From Toxotes chatareus (taxonomy: Eukaryota > Chordata > Actinopteri > Toxotidae): 64,000 bases of DNA. Below the pieces are notes generated by a model. That model saw nothing but the letters and a program-made list of their open reading frames with translations. It was not told the origin of the DNA and made no database searches. Location: contig CM028901.1 of the NCBI GenBank assembly GCA_016801885.1, positions 17,185,095-17,249,094 of the forward strand, given 5' to 3'. Positions within the stretch are counted from its first letter, which is position 1. Every line of letters starts with the position of its first letter. The position numbers and the translations under genes were made by a program. This document shows positions 12,692-24,917 of this stretch, piece after piece.

Positions 12692-15600
12692 CTAACCTCC
12701 AGTGCAACTATTGATGTTTATAGGCCTGTTTGTTCCACATACAGCTCCCTCCTCCACGTTACCTCCCATGGTGATTTTCCATTTTCCCCCTGCCTCTCTG
12801 CTCTGTGTCCAGATCATGAAAGAAATCCAGGAGCACAAAATCAAAATCTACGAGTTCCCAGAGACGGATGACGAGGAGGAGATGAAGATGGTCAGGAAAA
12901 TCAAGGTCTGTTCTTCTGACGCGGCCCTCCATTAAACTTTAGAGAAAACAGAATCATTTTTAGTTTCACTTGACTGTTGTGTGACAAGTACGGATCCACT
13001 CAAACTCTAAATCTCCAGAGGTTCACGTCTGCTGCTTTGTTTCCCTAATGCAGTGTCATACATATATTGTATGTTAGCACACCGCCTCAGCCTGCAGTGT
13101 ATTTTTAGCCATTCTGTGTGAGCTATGCAACAGTTGTGTCCCCTCCCTTCTCTCTGCAGGATCGTTTACCCTTGGCTGTAGTTGGTAGTAACACCATAAT
13201 CGAGGTCAACGGAAAGCGAGTGCGCGGGAGGCAGTACCCCTGGGGTGTGGCTGAAGGTGAGAGCTCGAAGGTTAACTGAGCACAGTCTCTGTCACACACA
13301 CACACACTCTGTATGACTGTTATTGAGTAGCCACAGCACTCACTTTATTAAATCATAAACAAGACAGACTGCATCCATTTTTATTTGTTTACTTTCCATG
13401 TAGAGTTTTGCTGAACTCAAACACTGACTGAGCACAGCAGTATAAAGGGAAGATGGCGTAAAATGCAAATTTTATATATAAAGTATTTTCTAAAAATGGT
13501 TATTATATTTAAAAAATTAAGAAAAAATAGAAAATTGGGCCAATAATTATTTCATAGTAGTTAACTGTAGAAATTTCTTATCATCCACATATTTAAGGTA
13601 GAAGAAACTGGGAGTTATCACATCAAATCAATATTTAAGATAAAATCAACCAATGATTTGTTATGCCACCCCGTATTTTCCCAAAAAGGAAAACCAACAG
13701 TAATGTTCCCACTACTACTAAACAAGATAGTTTACTAGAATATTAAAATCAGCAGTGGAAAAAGTACAAAATGTAAATCAAACATTCAAAATCCTGCAGG
13801 ATTTAAGGTAGAACTCAGCATGTGAAATTGTCTGTTCAATCAGGCCAGGAGGATGGATTTATTTAGTGTTTCTTGCTGTTGAAGAGTGAGCAAAAAACAC
13901 TTTGTTCTTGATAAATATGCCGGTTTTACTAAATGGATAAATGTGCAGTGCATGCGAGCCAACATCAAATTGCCAAATGTTTTCACCTCAGAAATCCGAC
14001 ATGTCTAAAGACCAAGCTAACGGGACATTTATATGTTGTGCTGCAGCCAATGCAGAGGTGGCAGAGTTAAACTAAACTCAGTTACCTTTACAGTAAAAGC
14101 AGAGATGTTTGGGTTAATCAATCAGTCATCCCCCACATGAAGGCGGTCTGTGTGGATGAGGAAGTTATTCATTGTCTCAGCACGAGTCTGAAATCTCCCA
14201 AAGCATTGTCACTCTCAGTTCAGTCATTTGTCGAAGTGTTTGGCACTAAGTAGAGCTTTGAGTCTTCTTGGTTAAGTCTCTTCGAGTTTTACACAGACAG
14301 ATTTGGGCAGATCTTCCTGGCAGATCCTCTCAGGCTCCATCAGATTGCCATCTTCAGGTCTCACCACACATCTGTGGGGTTTAAAGTCTGGACTTTGGCT
14401 CAGCCACTCGAGGACAGTCAGAGACTTGTTGTCTTGGCTGTCTGCCATAGGTTATTGTCACTGGTCATTCTGGAGCAGATTTTCTGTCATGAAAGGAAGA
14501 ATCCTGGTTTTTCCAAACTTCTTCCATTTCATGATTATTTTCATGAGGCCACTGTGCTCCTGGAACGTAAACAATGCAGGGTTTTTGCGAGGAAGTAAAT
14601 GGACACGTCCTCAGTGACACACGCAACATGTTTTGGTGAGAAGCACTGAATTGAAACAGAACTGTTTGACCACAAGAAGATTATAAGATTACTCCACAGG
14701 GTATCCTTTAATACCTGTGTATCTGTCAGTTTAAATCCTACATGACAGAAAAAATGTCTGATAAACATAAGACCAGTTAATGTAATCCTCAGTCATATTT
14801 GGTTTGCTCTGGCTTAGAGACCGTTGTTGTTTTTTTTAACTGCCAGTTACTTGTCATGACCAAAGAATGAGGAAAATGTAATGCTTTATGAAGGAAACAC
14901 AAGCAAATGATAATGATAATATGCAAAAACAAACTCGAACCACCAGTGGGAACCTCGATATTATTTTTTTCTTGAGCACAGCACAGGATGTGAAAGTTCT
15001 GTTTGACCCAACGCAGGAAGTAGCTGTCACATTATGACATGTCACAGGAAACATGACAGCATACTTATCCTAAAGCGACGAGGACACTGTCGCAGTATGA
15101 TTGCGACTGAGGTTTGTCCTGTGGCAGATGAATCGGAGATAGCGAAGGGAACATTCCAGATCATATAGACTCTGAACACACTACAGCCTGGTGGGGGACT
15201 CGTAGAAGTGCTACTATGGAACTATGGTTTCCTGCCAGTGTCTGACGTCCTTGGGGAGTCAGTTTTGGAATACCAAAAATGTTTTTGGCTCCATGTCAGT
15301 ACAAATATAGAGAGAGAGGGTGGGAGAGTGAGTGAGAGGGAGAGGGCAAGGTTCCTGAGAAGCTATGCAAGTCAGTCTACCACAGCCGTCCTCAGAAACC
15401 TCAGAGGACTGCAGAGCTTGACTGCAGGAGGGACAGAGAAAGGAGCACATGATGCCACCTGCTGATGGTTTCTGCTACTACAACCATCCACAGTCAGGGC
15501 TGTGAAAAGCCTGACCAAGTCTTGACAAATTTGGTAAGTTTCAGGCCTTAAGTGGTTAAATAGTTAAAATCCTGAGACACAAGGAAAATCCAAAATGTGG

Positions 15601-18600
15601 TAAGAAAGTCAGGAAATGCTGCATGGGAAAAATAGGGAATAGATAATTCATTAAATGTTTGAGAAGACCAACAAAGAGTTGTTAAATAAAATGTGTGGGG
15701 AAAAACAGAAGTAGAAGAGTTAAATAGTCTGTTTATTTTATCAAACATTTCAGGAATATAACTGAATACATCAATAATTAATACAGGTAGTTAAATAATC
15801 CTTCCTTTGGTCAGTTTTGGGGCCTCATCCTTAAATTATCCAAACATTTACAAAGTAAACTACACGTGTTCACTTTCGCTGCGAGGATAACAAACTTCAT
15901 TTCACAACCGATTAGATTCTGATTCAGAAAACAGATGCAAATGGAAAATTATTACCCAGACTGTCTTTTGTAAACACCCATCACAGTTCACAGACAGACT
16001 TCCTGGTTCATCTTTGATCTACAGCACTGATAATATGGTCTAGATAATTTGACTAAACTGTTTCTGGGGTTTCTGATCATCTGATCTTATGTATTTTTTT
16101 CTGCATTTTCTGGTGAAAACTCTGGTATTATAACCCATCAAACTCGTGACCAGAGATTTGAAAACAAAAACCGGCTTTATAAACTAATTTTTCTTTAATG
16201 TCGACATGATGCGATTGTCCCCTGCATTGTGACACATAATTGGCTTTATTGTCTGTTTTTCTGGCTGTACCTATAATCCTTACAGGAATCAACCATGGTC
16301 ATGAGTTGCACTGTTCCATCTAAACTCTAAGCTCTGTTTGTCTCTTCCTGCAGTGGAAAACGGAGAGCACTGTGATTTTACCATCCTCCGGAACATGCTC
16401 ATCAGGTGAGCAAAAACACAGAACCAATGGTACTGAAGCTAGCAAGAGTTAATCATGTACTAGTACAGTTTTACGTTGTTTTTATTGTATTTACCAGTAA
16501 ATGTGCTCATTTACGACCAGTCTTGTTTAATTCATTTTGTTTTCCAGGACCCACATGCAGGACCTGAAGGATGTGACAAACAACGTTCACTATGAAAACT
16601 ACCGCAGCAAGAACCTAGCTGCCGTCACCTACAACGGTGTGGACAACAATAAGAACAAGGGGCAGCTTACCAAGTGAGTTCATCAGCACAGTATACACAC
16701 AGCACTGTTGGGTTCTTGTTTCTGAAATGCACATTTTCAGCTGTGAGCTGATGGGATAACGTTATCGGAGAGATCCTGGTTTTTATCAGGACCCTCTGAG
16801 CGCTTCATCCACTGTGTAACCGTGGAGGAACCTTCAGGTCAGGGGGTCAAAGTTTGCAGTGAGTTGGCAAGCTGTCACTAAAGCAGCTCAAATCTTTAAA
16901 CCCATTCCTGGCCCAACAGACCAGCACTAACACCCCAGTGCCCCCCTCAACTAATTGGCCACCAGTATCAGTTGTGTCTAATCTGACAAGCACTAACTTG
17001 AGCACCATCTGACTCCTAATCCACCGGCTGCAGCCGTCAGTAATCACCAGCACACCCTCACAAGCTAATGCATGGTTTATGGCAGCATGCTAAGTGTCTG
17101 CGTTTGTTTGTTTTTAGACCTGAGACGGCTGACGGCATGTAAGTGTTATTTCACTTCTTCATAACCTCTCCAGAGAATGTACTTTCACTCCTCTCTCTGA
17201 CCAGTTTCATTTTCCCTGCCTCCTAGGATTTTCTTCTGCTTTTTTTTTTTTTTTTACCTGCGATATTTGTATGTATTTATGTTAAAAAACAAACAAACAG
17301 CATTACAATAAAAAAAAAAGTCAGAATCTGTAAGCTCCTCACCACCTCTGTGTAATATATCTAATCACTGTTAGCCTGTTGGTGGTCAGCTGACTTGGCT
17401 GCTTGCTTCGCTGTTTCATTTTACGTTTCTCATTAACCACTGCTGAAGAATCTACTGTGCAGCTACTGTGCGACTAATGGCTAAATACTACCACCCACTT
17501 GCTCTTTAATCTTTCAGCTAGGCATGAAAAAGAGAAATGGGTCAGCGCTCATAGTCATATGTAAACATAATCCACTAATATAGTCAATTCATGTAATAAA
17601 ATTAAATCCACTTGTTAACAAACTGCAGGAAAACTGTAATGCTCTTTTAAACAAAGGCCCTGAAATGGTCTGATAAGGTACATTTGTAAATTAGCAGCTG
17701 GACAAGTAGGAAGCATGTCAGTGCATCATAGTAGCAGAGCATGATTAGCGTCAGAGTTAGGGTTTATTCTCTCATAAAGCCTGTTCTCCTGACAAGCCCC
17801 TGTCACCTTCCAGCTACATCCCTCACTGAAAGCCTTCTCTCACAGAGGCTTCCAGAGAGGGCCAGCAGGCTGGGTCTTTCCTCCTTCCCTGGTCCTGCTT
17901 CTTCTCCTTCTCATCACTCTGGGGGTCAGAAAGACCCTTATAAGCCGGAGGGTGGGGGGCGCATCTGTGCTTAGCTCAGACATCTGCCTGAGATGTCACC
18001 GATGCGCGTCCTGCCTCTGTGATGCTTTTGGTATGAACGTGGTTTGTGTGTCCACAGGAGTCCTCTAGCCCAGATGGAGGAGGAGCGACGGGAGCACGTG
18101 GCCAAAATGAAGAAGATGGAGCAAGAAATGGAGCAAGTGTTTGAGATGAAGGTCAAAGAGAAGCTCCAAAAGCTCAGAGACTCTGAGGCTGAGGTAAACT
18201 AAACTTTTTTTTTTTTTTTATAAATAAAAAATGTGTTAGTTTGAGCTCCTTTGTACATTCTGTACATCCTTGTCCCTGCAGCTCCAGAGGCGTCACGAGC
18301 AAATGAAAAAGAACCTAGAGGCCCAGCACAAAGAACTGGAAGAGAAACGTCGCCAACACGAGGAGGAGAAGGCCAGCTGGGAAGCCCAGCAGAGGATTCT
18401 GGAGCAGCAGAAGCTAGACGCCTCCAGGTAAACGCACCAACACACACACATAATCATCAGCTATGGTTTATAGAGCTGAAGAGAAGATGTTGGTCAAACT
18501 CGCAGCTTGAGTCTGATCACTGCTTACTGACAGACAAACAGACACTTTGATTAGTTTGCAGCCACAGTGGAAAGCTCTGATGATGATGCTAACTACAGGA

Positions 18601-18829
18601 TTTGCTAAGCTGCGATGCTAATTATCGTTAGCAGATAACAGTGTACAGCATTCAGCAATGTTCTTGTATGTATCAGTGAGTAAGTGACTGAGTCCGAATC
18701 CCATTTGTAATCAGAGTTGTATTAATTCACAGACTGTTTAGTTTTGATTCTGTTAAATGCTTGATTGCTCTTCTCTCCTGTTGTTTTCACAGGACTTTGG
18801 AAAAGAACAAAAAGAAGAAGATATTTTAA
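3442..18829 (+). CDS. sept7: Septin 7 (3' eleven constitutive coding exons; 5' end outside window)
   Basis: Filament-forming GTP-binding septin of the cytoskeleton (cytokinesis, cortex, cilia). In known septin hexamers and octamers it is the SEPT7-group subunit. Coding exons: 3442-3547, 8185-8285, 8379-8513, 11938-12055, 12813-12905, 13160-13256, 16354-16405, 16548-16673, 18058-18193, 18282-18427, 18793-18829. All have GT-AG borders and compatible phases and give 381 residues after a split Gly codon, against about 382 for the same part of human SEPT7 (437 aa, from memory). Visible motifs are the P-loop GESGLGKS, DTPG (G3), AKAD (G4), the septin unique element around [11 protein letters not shown], and a C-terminal coiled coil ending KNKKKKIF. 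The N-terminal exons, including the polybasic segment, are not present in bases 1-3441. The protein looks intact and strongly conserved. An optional microexon at 17118-17138 is listed separately. EEPD1 follows in the same orientation, as in human. Confidence 0.96.
3548..8184 (+). other. septin 7 intron after P-loop exon
   Basis: A 4.6-kb intron. I see AT-rich and homopolymer tracts but no further septin exon and no convincing gene on either strand. Confidence 0.6.
8185..8285 (+). CDS. sept7: septin 7 exon: G3 motif
   Basis: Starts [12 protein letters not shown] and carries [15 protein letters not shown], with the G3 DTPG motif. The exon ends in the middle of a Cys codon (TG|C) at the donor gtgagc. 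Only a 93-base intron separates it from the next exon. Confidence 0.95.
8379..8513 (+). CDS. sept7: septin 7 exon: central G domain
   Basis: Encodes [16 protein letters not shown] through YFIAPSGHG. This is the septin region between G3 and G4, including the [12 protein letters not shown] segment found in SEPT7. The donor gtaaga splits the final Gly codon. Confidence 0.95.
8514..11937 (+). other. septin 7 intron with LINE remnant
   Basis: A 3.4-kb intron. It contains a minus-strand LINE reverse-transcriptase remnant (about 9560-9840), a purine-rich stretch at 8690-8860 and short CA/GT repeats near 10720 and 10925. No exon is seen. Confidence 0.6.
9560..9840 (-). mobile_element. LINE reverse-transcriptase fragment
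   Basis: On the minus strand the frame has SEIVLTGP, then about 24 residues on [16 protein letters not shown]. This recalls the KTE-hLxxGP ... NLGVxxDxxLSFExHI stretch after the palm domain in teleost L2/Rex1-like LINEs. It is truncated on both sides and has no full ORF. Confidence 0.55.
11938..12055 (+). CDS. sept7: septin 7 exon: G4 motif
   Basis: Encodes [16 protein letters not shown] and then [20 protein letters not shown] is the G4 guanine-specificity motif. The acceptor tttttccccag is strong and the donor is gtatgt. Confidence 0.95.
12653..12689. repeat. (TG)n microsatellite
   Basis: About 18 TG units upstream of the 12813 exon of septin 7. Confidence 0.9.
12813..12905 (+). CDS. sept7: septin 7 exon: acidic segment
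   Basis: Encodes [17 protein letters not shown] followed by an acidic run ([12 protein letters not shown]). It is phase 0 on both sides, with 93 coding bases. A long TG microsatellite lies in the intron just upstream. Confidence 0.95.
13160..13256 (+). CDS. sept7: septin 7 exon: AVVGSN / RGRQYPWG
   Basis: Encodes [18 protein letters not shown] and then [14 protein letters not shown], the septin beta-strand and the start of the septin unique element. The acceptor is tctctgcag and the donor gtgaga. Confidence 0.95.
13257..16353 (+). other. septin 7 intron
   Basis: A 3.1-kb intron, AT-rich at 13440-13760. It contains a decayed interspersed repeat (14220-14640) and no recognisable exon. Confidence 0.55.
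14220..14640. repeat. Decayed teleost interspersed repeat
   Basis: Phrases such as gatttgggcag, cagatcctctcaggctcc, tcaggtctcacca and ggctcagccactcgaggaca resemble, in order, a high-copy fish interspersed repeat. All are mutated. I cannot assign the class with confidence. Confidence 0.45.
16354..16405 (+). CDS. sept7: septin 7 short exon
   Basis: A 52-base exon encoding [18 protein letters not shown]. It ends in AG| of an Arg codon at the donor gtgagc. It matches the corresponding human residues exactly as remembered. Confidence 0.94.
16548..16673 (+). CDS. sept7: septin 7 exon: septin unique element
   Basis: Encodes [19 protein letters not shown] and then the segment ending NKNKGQLTK. The last codon is split AA|G at gtgagt. 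This is the junction where the optional 21-nt microexon could be inserted. Confidence 0.95.
17118..17138 (+). CDS. sept7: Candidate 21-nt cassette microexon of septin 7
   Basis: Between the flanking constitutive exons lies a 21-base stretch with a T-rich acceptor (tgtttgtttttag) and a near-perfect donor (gtaagt). Inserted after the split AA| codon it keeps the frame and adds seven residues, PETADGM, between the G domain and the coiled coil. Its length is divisible by three and its phases match both neighbours. It is not in the canonical mammalian protein as I recall it. Without RNA data its use is an inference. Confidence 0.5.
18058..18193 (+). CDS. sept7: septin 7 exon: coiled-coil start
   Basis: Encodes [19 protein letters not shown] and onward to KLRDSEAE. 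It is Glu/Lys rich with heptad-like spacing and starts the C-terminal coiled coil that pairs with SEPT6-group partners in known septin complexes. Confidence 0.95.
18282..18427 (+). CDS. sept7: septin 7 exon: coiled coil
   Basis: Encodes [20 protein letters not shown] and onward to [12 protein letters not shown]. It starts in phase 0 and its donor gtaaac splits an Arg codon. The QKLDAS stretch replaces the shorter QNSS of human SEPT7 (from memory). Confidence 0.95.
18793..18829 (+). CDS. sept7: septin 7 terminal coding exon
   Basis: The acceptor gttttcacag is followed by [12 protein letters not shown] and TAA at 18827-18829. This matches the basic C-terminal tail of SEPT7. Confidence 0.95.
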
Positions 18830-19850
18830 TAGCTCTGGAGGACCTACCTGATGCTACAGTGTATTATTATTTTTTGTCAGCCTGCCAGCCTCGATTGTCA
18901 GAGCATCTGTCGATCGACCGACCGCATCAGTTACAATAAACAGTTTGACCATATTACTGTGTAATAATCAGGTGAAAGCCAGGGGGCAGTATTGTCTGGA
19001 CTCTGAATTTAACCAATGACTCTTCTCCCTCATGTTTCTTCTTAAAGAACTGTCATCATTACTGTCCTAGTTTCATTGCTCACATAAACAAGTATATTCA
19101 CATTAAAAAAAACATGGCTGGTGTTCAGAGCTCAGTCATTCTTTCCTCCTTTCCTGTGTCTTTGGAATTTTCTCCCTGCTCTGTGCTGTAACCCTTTTAA
19201 TGCCAAAAAAAACAAAAACAAAACTAAGGGGGTCAGCCTTTCCTGCACAGTGGCAGACAGTGTCAGGCTGAAGCTCTCCTACACTTCTTTAGGTATCACA
19301 TTTAATTTCCTCCCAAGATGTTATGCTCCATCTCCTGTTATGTACATCGTATAACCACAAAACTGCAGTGTTTACCTTCAATCATGTGTAACATTTTCTG
19401 ACTTTTTATTCATTTTTTTTTCTTTTGTATTGGCCCTGGTATAGAAATTGTGTTCATTTTGTTTCCGGTATCATAGCCAGTGTTTTTCTAGCCCTCCTTT
19501 TGGAAAACAAACATGTACTCCTGACTTCACTCACGCAGAGTGTAATAAACTACAGAAACTGCTCATGAAGTGCTTCTTGAACTTCTTGTGCAGATTCTAT
19601 ATTAAAATGTTTTCCAGCAGAAACAAATCTTTCCGGGGAAGGATGTGGAAAGTCTTTGTTGGATTGTTGGTGGATGGGAAAGCTGAAGCTGTGATCCTTC
19701 AGTCAAACAGGTGTCAACTCAGTAACTGTACCAAGCAGGCTTTCTTTATATCACATTTAGCACTGTTTGTGTATTGCATCTGTATTTTGTAATGACTTGT
19801 TTTTGTTTTTATTGTACAAAGTCACATAATAAAATTGTGATGGGGAAAAA
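18830..19850 (+). other. sept7: septin 7 3' UTR
   Basis: Noncoding, AT-rich. It has one early AATAAA at 18935-18940 and a second at 19828-19833 followed by a GT-rich stretch. Two alternative 3' ends are plausible. Confidence 0.6.
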
Positions 19851-20869
19851 TAACAGGTTTTTTGGTGAAGTATGAAGTACAGAACACTGCACGACACATG
19901 TCAGTCCTAAACCATGGGCGTTAATGTGCTGCTATAAGTCTGCTCCTCTGGTTTCAGGCTTCCCTCCAGATGCTGGAACCTGGCTGCAGGGATTATCTCA
20001 CACTGAGCCACAGGAGCATTAATCCGTCACTGATGGGTGATGATGAGACCTGCTTCACAGTCAGCGTTACACTTCATTCCAAAGGTACTGGGTGGGGTAG
20101 ATTTCAGGGCTCCGCTGTCAGTGTTAAGGTTTCCTCTCATTGGAAATAAGGCTCCAAACAGCAGCTGTTTCCCACTTCCATACTACACATTATTTCTGAG
20201 CAGGTTTTGAGTGAATTAAGTTCCACTGGAAAAGTGACAAAATAGCTCAAAGGTGTCAGTATGTGTACAACAGAAAGTAGCTTAATTTTGCTGTTGGTGT
20301 ACACTGCCTCTCACAGTGCAGTGGAATTGCAGGTTGTTCAAAGCTGGAAAAAAAATTAAACTTTTAAAGAGTCTTTTAAAGGTTTAATTGGCAGTGTCGT
20401 TAACAAGTCACAGCCTGATTGATACCTTTATATGTATTGTACAATTAGCTGTTAAGTGCTTGTATTTGTTGTAAATTGGGATACAGCACTAAAAAAAACA
20501 GCCAAAAAGTATATGCACTCTTAGCTACATCATGTAGGGAGGGGAACAGTAAATAATTAAGATGCTCTAAAGGTTTCTTTGAAGTGTTCAAAGAACAGGA
20601 AATGCAACAGAGAGAAAGACAGAAAACAGAGCGTCCTGAAATTTGCATTGAGGCCGTAAACGTTGCTTCCAGCAGGTGGCAGCACATAGCTACACCAAAC
20701 TGCCTCCTGCTGACAGTGAAGTACTGTCCATACCTTTGATCAGCCCTGTCAGTGTCACTCTGATCTTTAATCACCTGTTTTTGTCTTGATGTACTTAAAA
20801 CCCAGCCTGTGCTGAGCAGAGGACTCACCATTAGCTTGTTCTGTCAGAGCCTCTCACCTTCTGAAAAGA

Positions 20870-21315
20870 TCCAGCAGTCCATCAGGAGGTTCTGCAGGTT
20901 GTTCAGGGGATTCTAGGGGTCCTTGGGGGTGGGTTCCTTAGGGTGTTTAGTGAAAAGAGGGAACGAGGGTGTCACTGAAGATATTCAGGATTCCTCCATG
21001 GGGTAGGGCTCTGGGATCCATGATGTGGTTTTATGTGTATTTAAGAGGATTGCAGGGGTTCTTCGCCCTGTAAGGGTACCCATGCATGGGTATAACAGTA
21101 TTCTTGAAGGAGTTTCTTGAGTTATGGTGGGAGTTCTGGTGGTTCTCAAGGGGTGTCTTGAATTCTTGAAGGTTTACAGAGATCTCTGGGAAGTTTTCAA
21201 CTGTCTTGGGTTCTTGGGAGGTTTCACGGGTTAACCATAAAAGATAACAGAGGTTGTTTAGAGTTCTAAGGGTTCTTGTCTGGGATCCTTGAGATAGTTT
21301 CACCCAGGGCCTAAT
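20870..21315. repeat. Degenerate GGTTCTTGRGR-type array
   Basis: Recurring, poorly conserved words of the form ggttcttg, gggttcctta, ggtttca and ggattct are spaced about 12-20 bases apart over 450 bp. The period is irregular. The complementary words fill 23090-23605. Confidence 0.6.
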
Positions 21316-22021
21316 ACACAACATTTCCTCTAGTAGTTTTTAACCTTCCCATGTCTATTTGCATTTATGCCTTCTGAACTAAAATAGTTCCTGACAAACA
21401 GGAACCCAAAGTGTCAGACTTTGTATCCTGTATCATTTTTTTGTGGACACATGCTTGAAGCTAACCAGCCATCCAAAGGCCTACAGCAGGAGGGCTGAAC
21501 CAAATTTAAGGCAACTACAATGCGACTGATATCGCTCATCATCAGTGTCTTGTCTCTGTTGTTTCCAAAAGATCATAGGTACTAAGTCCTTCCCTTAGTA
21601 TGTTGTTGTTTTTGTTGGGATGGAAATTTTTAACTGGATTTAAATTGTTGGACAGTCCCTACTGAAAGCTATTTCATAGGAATTATGTTGCTAGGAAACA
21701 GCTTGGGTCTATGTTTCACTTCCTGTCTACTCTTGAACAGGAGGTGAATGTAAAACCAATTAGGGTGTTTATTATTCAAAGTGTTGCATTTGAATCAGAT
21801 CAAAGTGAGGTGTTTCCACAGACAGCCCATATACTGATCAGTTCCAGTATCTGGTTAATCAGCTGGTATTGTATATGACAGGTGTGATGTGTTCTGCAGA
21901 ATTTTAATTTAAAAAAAGAAAGTATCAGTATTTATTTATGTAACCTTAACTTTCTTTCCCTCTGGCTAATTCAAACAAAAGCTGAGCCCTTTGGACTCTC
22001 AGCTGCTGCGTGGAGTGTAGG

Positions 22022-22063
22022 ACACACACACACACACCCACACACACACACACACACACACAC
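22022..22063. repeat. (CA)n microsatellite
   Basis: About 20 CA units with a single interruption. Confidence 0.9.
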
Positions 22064-23089
22064 TTACACACTGCAGCATCACGCCACAGCCTTCCCAGCC
22101 TGACAGCTAGTCTGTTTCAGGCTCTCCTCATACGGATTGGTCAGCTGTGCCCTCGGGTCACCCAGGTGAAGACAACCCTTAGCCAATTGCTGAGGTGTAC
22201 GCTAAAACGTAATGTGTCAAACCACATGACAAAACAAGAAGTGGTCACAAATCAAATTCTGCTTAGGGGCCCCCAAAAAGCCAAAACATGCTGCCATTCG
22301 TTTGCAGCATGTTTAAACCTGCCTTACCTGAATGGCTACATGCACATGTTTTTACATTTTCATGCAAAACGTACAGTGATTTAGGGTGAATGTGCATCAG
22401 CGTGTAAATAATTATGAGACACTGAAACATATTTGTCTACTGCTGCTCACACACAACCGTTAAGCTAATAATTACTACACATGGCTATAAAAGAAGGGAA
22501 CTTTACTTTTAAATATAAACCAAAATGTGAACCTGAGGCTGTACTAATTGTTGTGTTTTTTAGTTTAGAGGGAACCATCAGGTTCATATCACAGTGAAAT
22601 CTAAATCTTCTTAACTGATTTGGATGAGGATCAAACTCCACAATCATTCCTCTTTTCCATTTGTTCTTTTTAGGGATGTTAATTACTCTAGTTTTGAGTC
22701 TTCTGTCATATTATTTCAGTTGGATTATACCGGCACTTGAAATTATTCTTTTTCCATGTTGCATAAGCAGTGAGTCCAGACAGTGGTTGTAATGTCCAGC
22801 ATTCATCCCATGGGGCATCTTGGCTGTAAATAGAGCTGTGATGTGATCAGTGGCTGAGCCCTTCACTATCTGAGTATCCTGTTACATAGTTGACTGTCTG
22901 CACCAAACACAGTATCTCTGTCAGTGCCAGAGATCCATGTCACTGGCTGCTGATTGAATATTACACCCATTTGATAAAGAGTCATGTGACACAATTTGCA
23001 TTTATTTTTCATGCATTACATAACTGTCTTTGGAGTACGAAACATATCATCAAAATAATCATTCTAGGTTCTTCCATTATGCACAGGAA

Positions 23090-23605
23090 CCCTTGGAGGC
23101 CAAGGTGGTTCCTCTACAAAAAACCTTAAGATCCCTATTGAAGTTCCTCTAGAACTCCATTCTGAATTCTTGGAGCTTCACACAAGACCACTGAACCAAC
23201 TTCAAGATAACTGGAACTGAATCCATAGAACCAGCAAAGAACCTTTGGATTCCCACTTAAGATCATATAGAACTCCATTAAGGATGGAGTTCCTTTAAGA
23301 ATCACCGCAGTAACCCCAGTGAGGGTCACAAGGACCCTTGGAACCTCCTTTAGAACCCTTGGAACACTTAAGGAACTCCTGGGACCCTTTTAGAAACTCT
23401 GGAATCTCCTGGAACCCCCTTTCACACCACCTAGAACCTGCTCAAGGATCCACAGGACCCTCTGAAGGAATCTTTTAAAACCCTACATATGGCAAGAACC
23501 TTGCAAAACCCCTTGGAACCACCCAGGAAGGACTATAATCCTCTTAAAAACCTCTATGTGCTCCTCAAGAACCCCCAGCAATCTTCCTAAGCAGATGTAA
23601 AAGCA
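23090..23605. repeat. Degenerate GGAACCYYYTAGAA-type array
   Basis: Words such as ggaacccct, tagaaccc, aggaact and cttggaacc recur every 12-20 bases for about 515 bp. They are the reverse complement of the words at 20870-21315. Confidence 0.65.
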
Positions 23606-24148
23606 GCTGGATTTATGACCAGTGAAAACGCCATATGAATCATCCAGTCAGTGAATGAAAGGTTTTCAACACCATCGCAGAGGAGAACATGCATAACGTC
23701 AATAGATAATCACAGGCTTTGTTGCTGAAGAATGAAACCGAAGCATGTGCCCTGTCTGAAATTATAATGCTATGCTAATTCAATCAGCAAGGATCAGAGC
23801 AGAAGGAGCCAGAGTGGTAATTACATTCTTCCATTGATGGAGGCCACAGTGAAGCAGTGAGTGCTCTGACCACTTTCATCACAACCATAATTTTGTAAGA
23901 CAATATCCTAATTTTTTTCCCCCTTAAACCAATACGTTCAATGCAAGAATATGTTATAGTTTAGTTTTTAGAGCAGATTAAAACCTGGTTTACTGTAGAC
24001 AGGGTTTTTGTTGCTACATCAGAGGGTCAGGCATTTCTGAATGATGAATCATTAACCAATATTAAAACCAATTCCAAATTTTTGAATAGCCTTTATTAAA
24101 TTGTGACAGATAACATTATAATATTTGCATTATCTGGAGCCAAACTGT

Positions 24149-24175
24149 CTGCTGCTGCTGCTGCTGCTGCTGCTG
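24149..24175. repeat. (CTG)9 trinucleotide repeat
   Basis: Nine perfect CTG units in intergenic DNA, about 1 kb before the eepd1 start. Confidence 0.9.
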
Positions 24176-24881
24176 ATGGAGGAAATATCAAAGCAGGAGA
24201 GTGTCTCGTTTCAAAATAAAAGACAGGTTGACAAATGATTTCTTCCTTTTTTAATTTAATTTTTTTTTTCAGGCAAACGCACACACACAAAGGGAATACA
24301 GTATGTACACTGCATATATACTTTAGTAGAGGTTAATGTTCATATATAAGTTTAAGTTTTACCTAAATCATTGAGCAATAAATTTAGAATATTCCCTTTT
24401 GTGTAGAAGTCAATGTGCAGCAATAGATGTAGAAATAAATAAATGTAAGACAAACTGCAGATATATTTTACATGTGTTTATTTATTTAGGCTAAGATGCA
24501 TGTTTATTCATTTGTTTATTCCCTGCTTCCTTTTTACTCTCCCATTGGCTCTGACAAGACTAAACCTGAATTGGATTTAATGAAACATGCTGATCATGTT
24601 TTGCAGTAGTGTGCACATACATTCACTCATTCACTGAACTGTGGGAACAGTCTGTCACGCCTCACCTTCTTACTTAAGTTGACTTTATTTTGAAGACTAA
24701 CAGAAAGGTTTCCGGTATTTGCCTGCCTGAACCTGTGTGACTTGACATGTCATCAGACATGGCTTGTGTTGTAAGATGAGTGTGTCTGCGTGGAGGCCGA
24801 CCTGTGGTCAGTAACACGGCAGACTGCTGGAGGGCAAAGTTTACAGTGGAGCGTGTATATCCAGCTCTTGTGTGTCAGTGT

Positions 24882-24882
<1 letters not shown>

Positions 24883-24915
<33 letters not shown>
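24883..24915. repeat. (CA)n microsatellite
   Basis: About 16 CA units upstream of eepd1. Confidence 0.9.
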
Positions 24916-24917
<2 letters not shown>

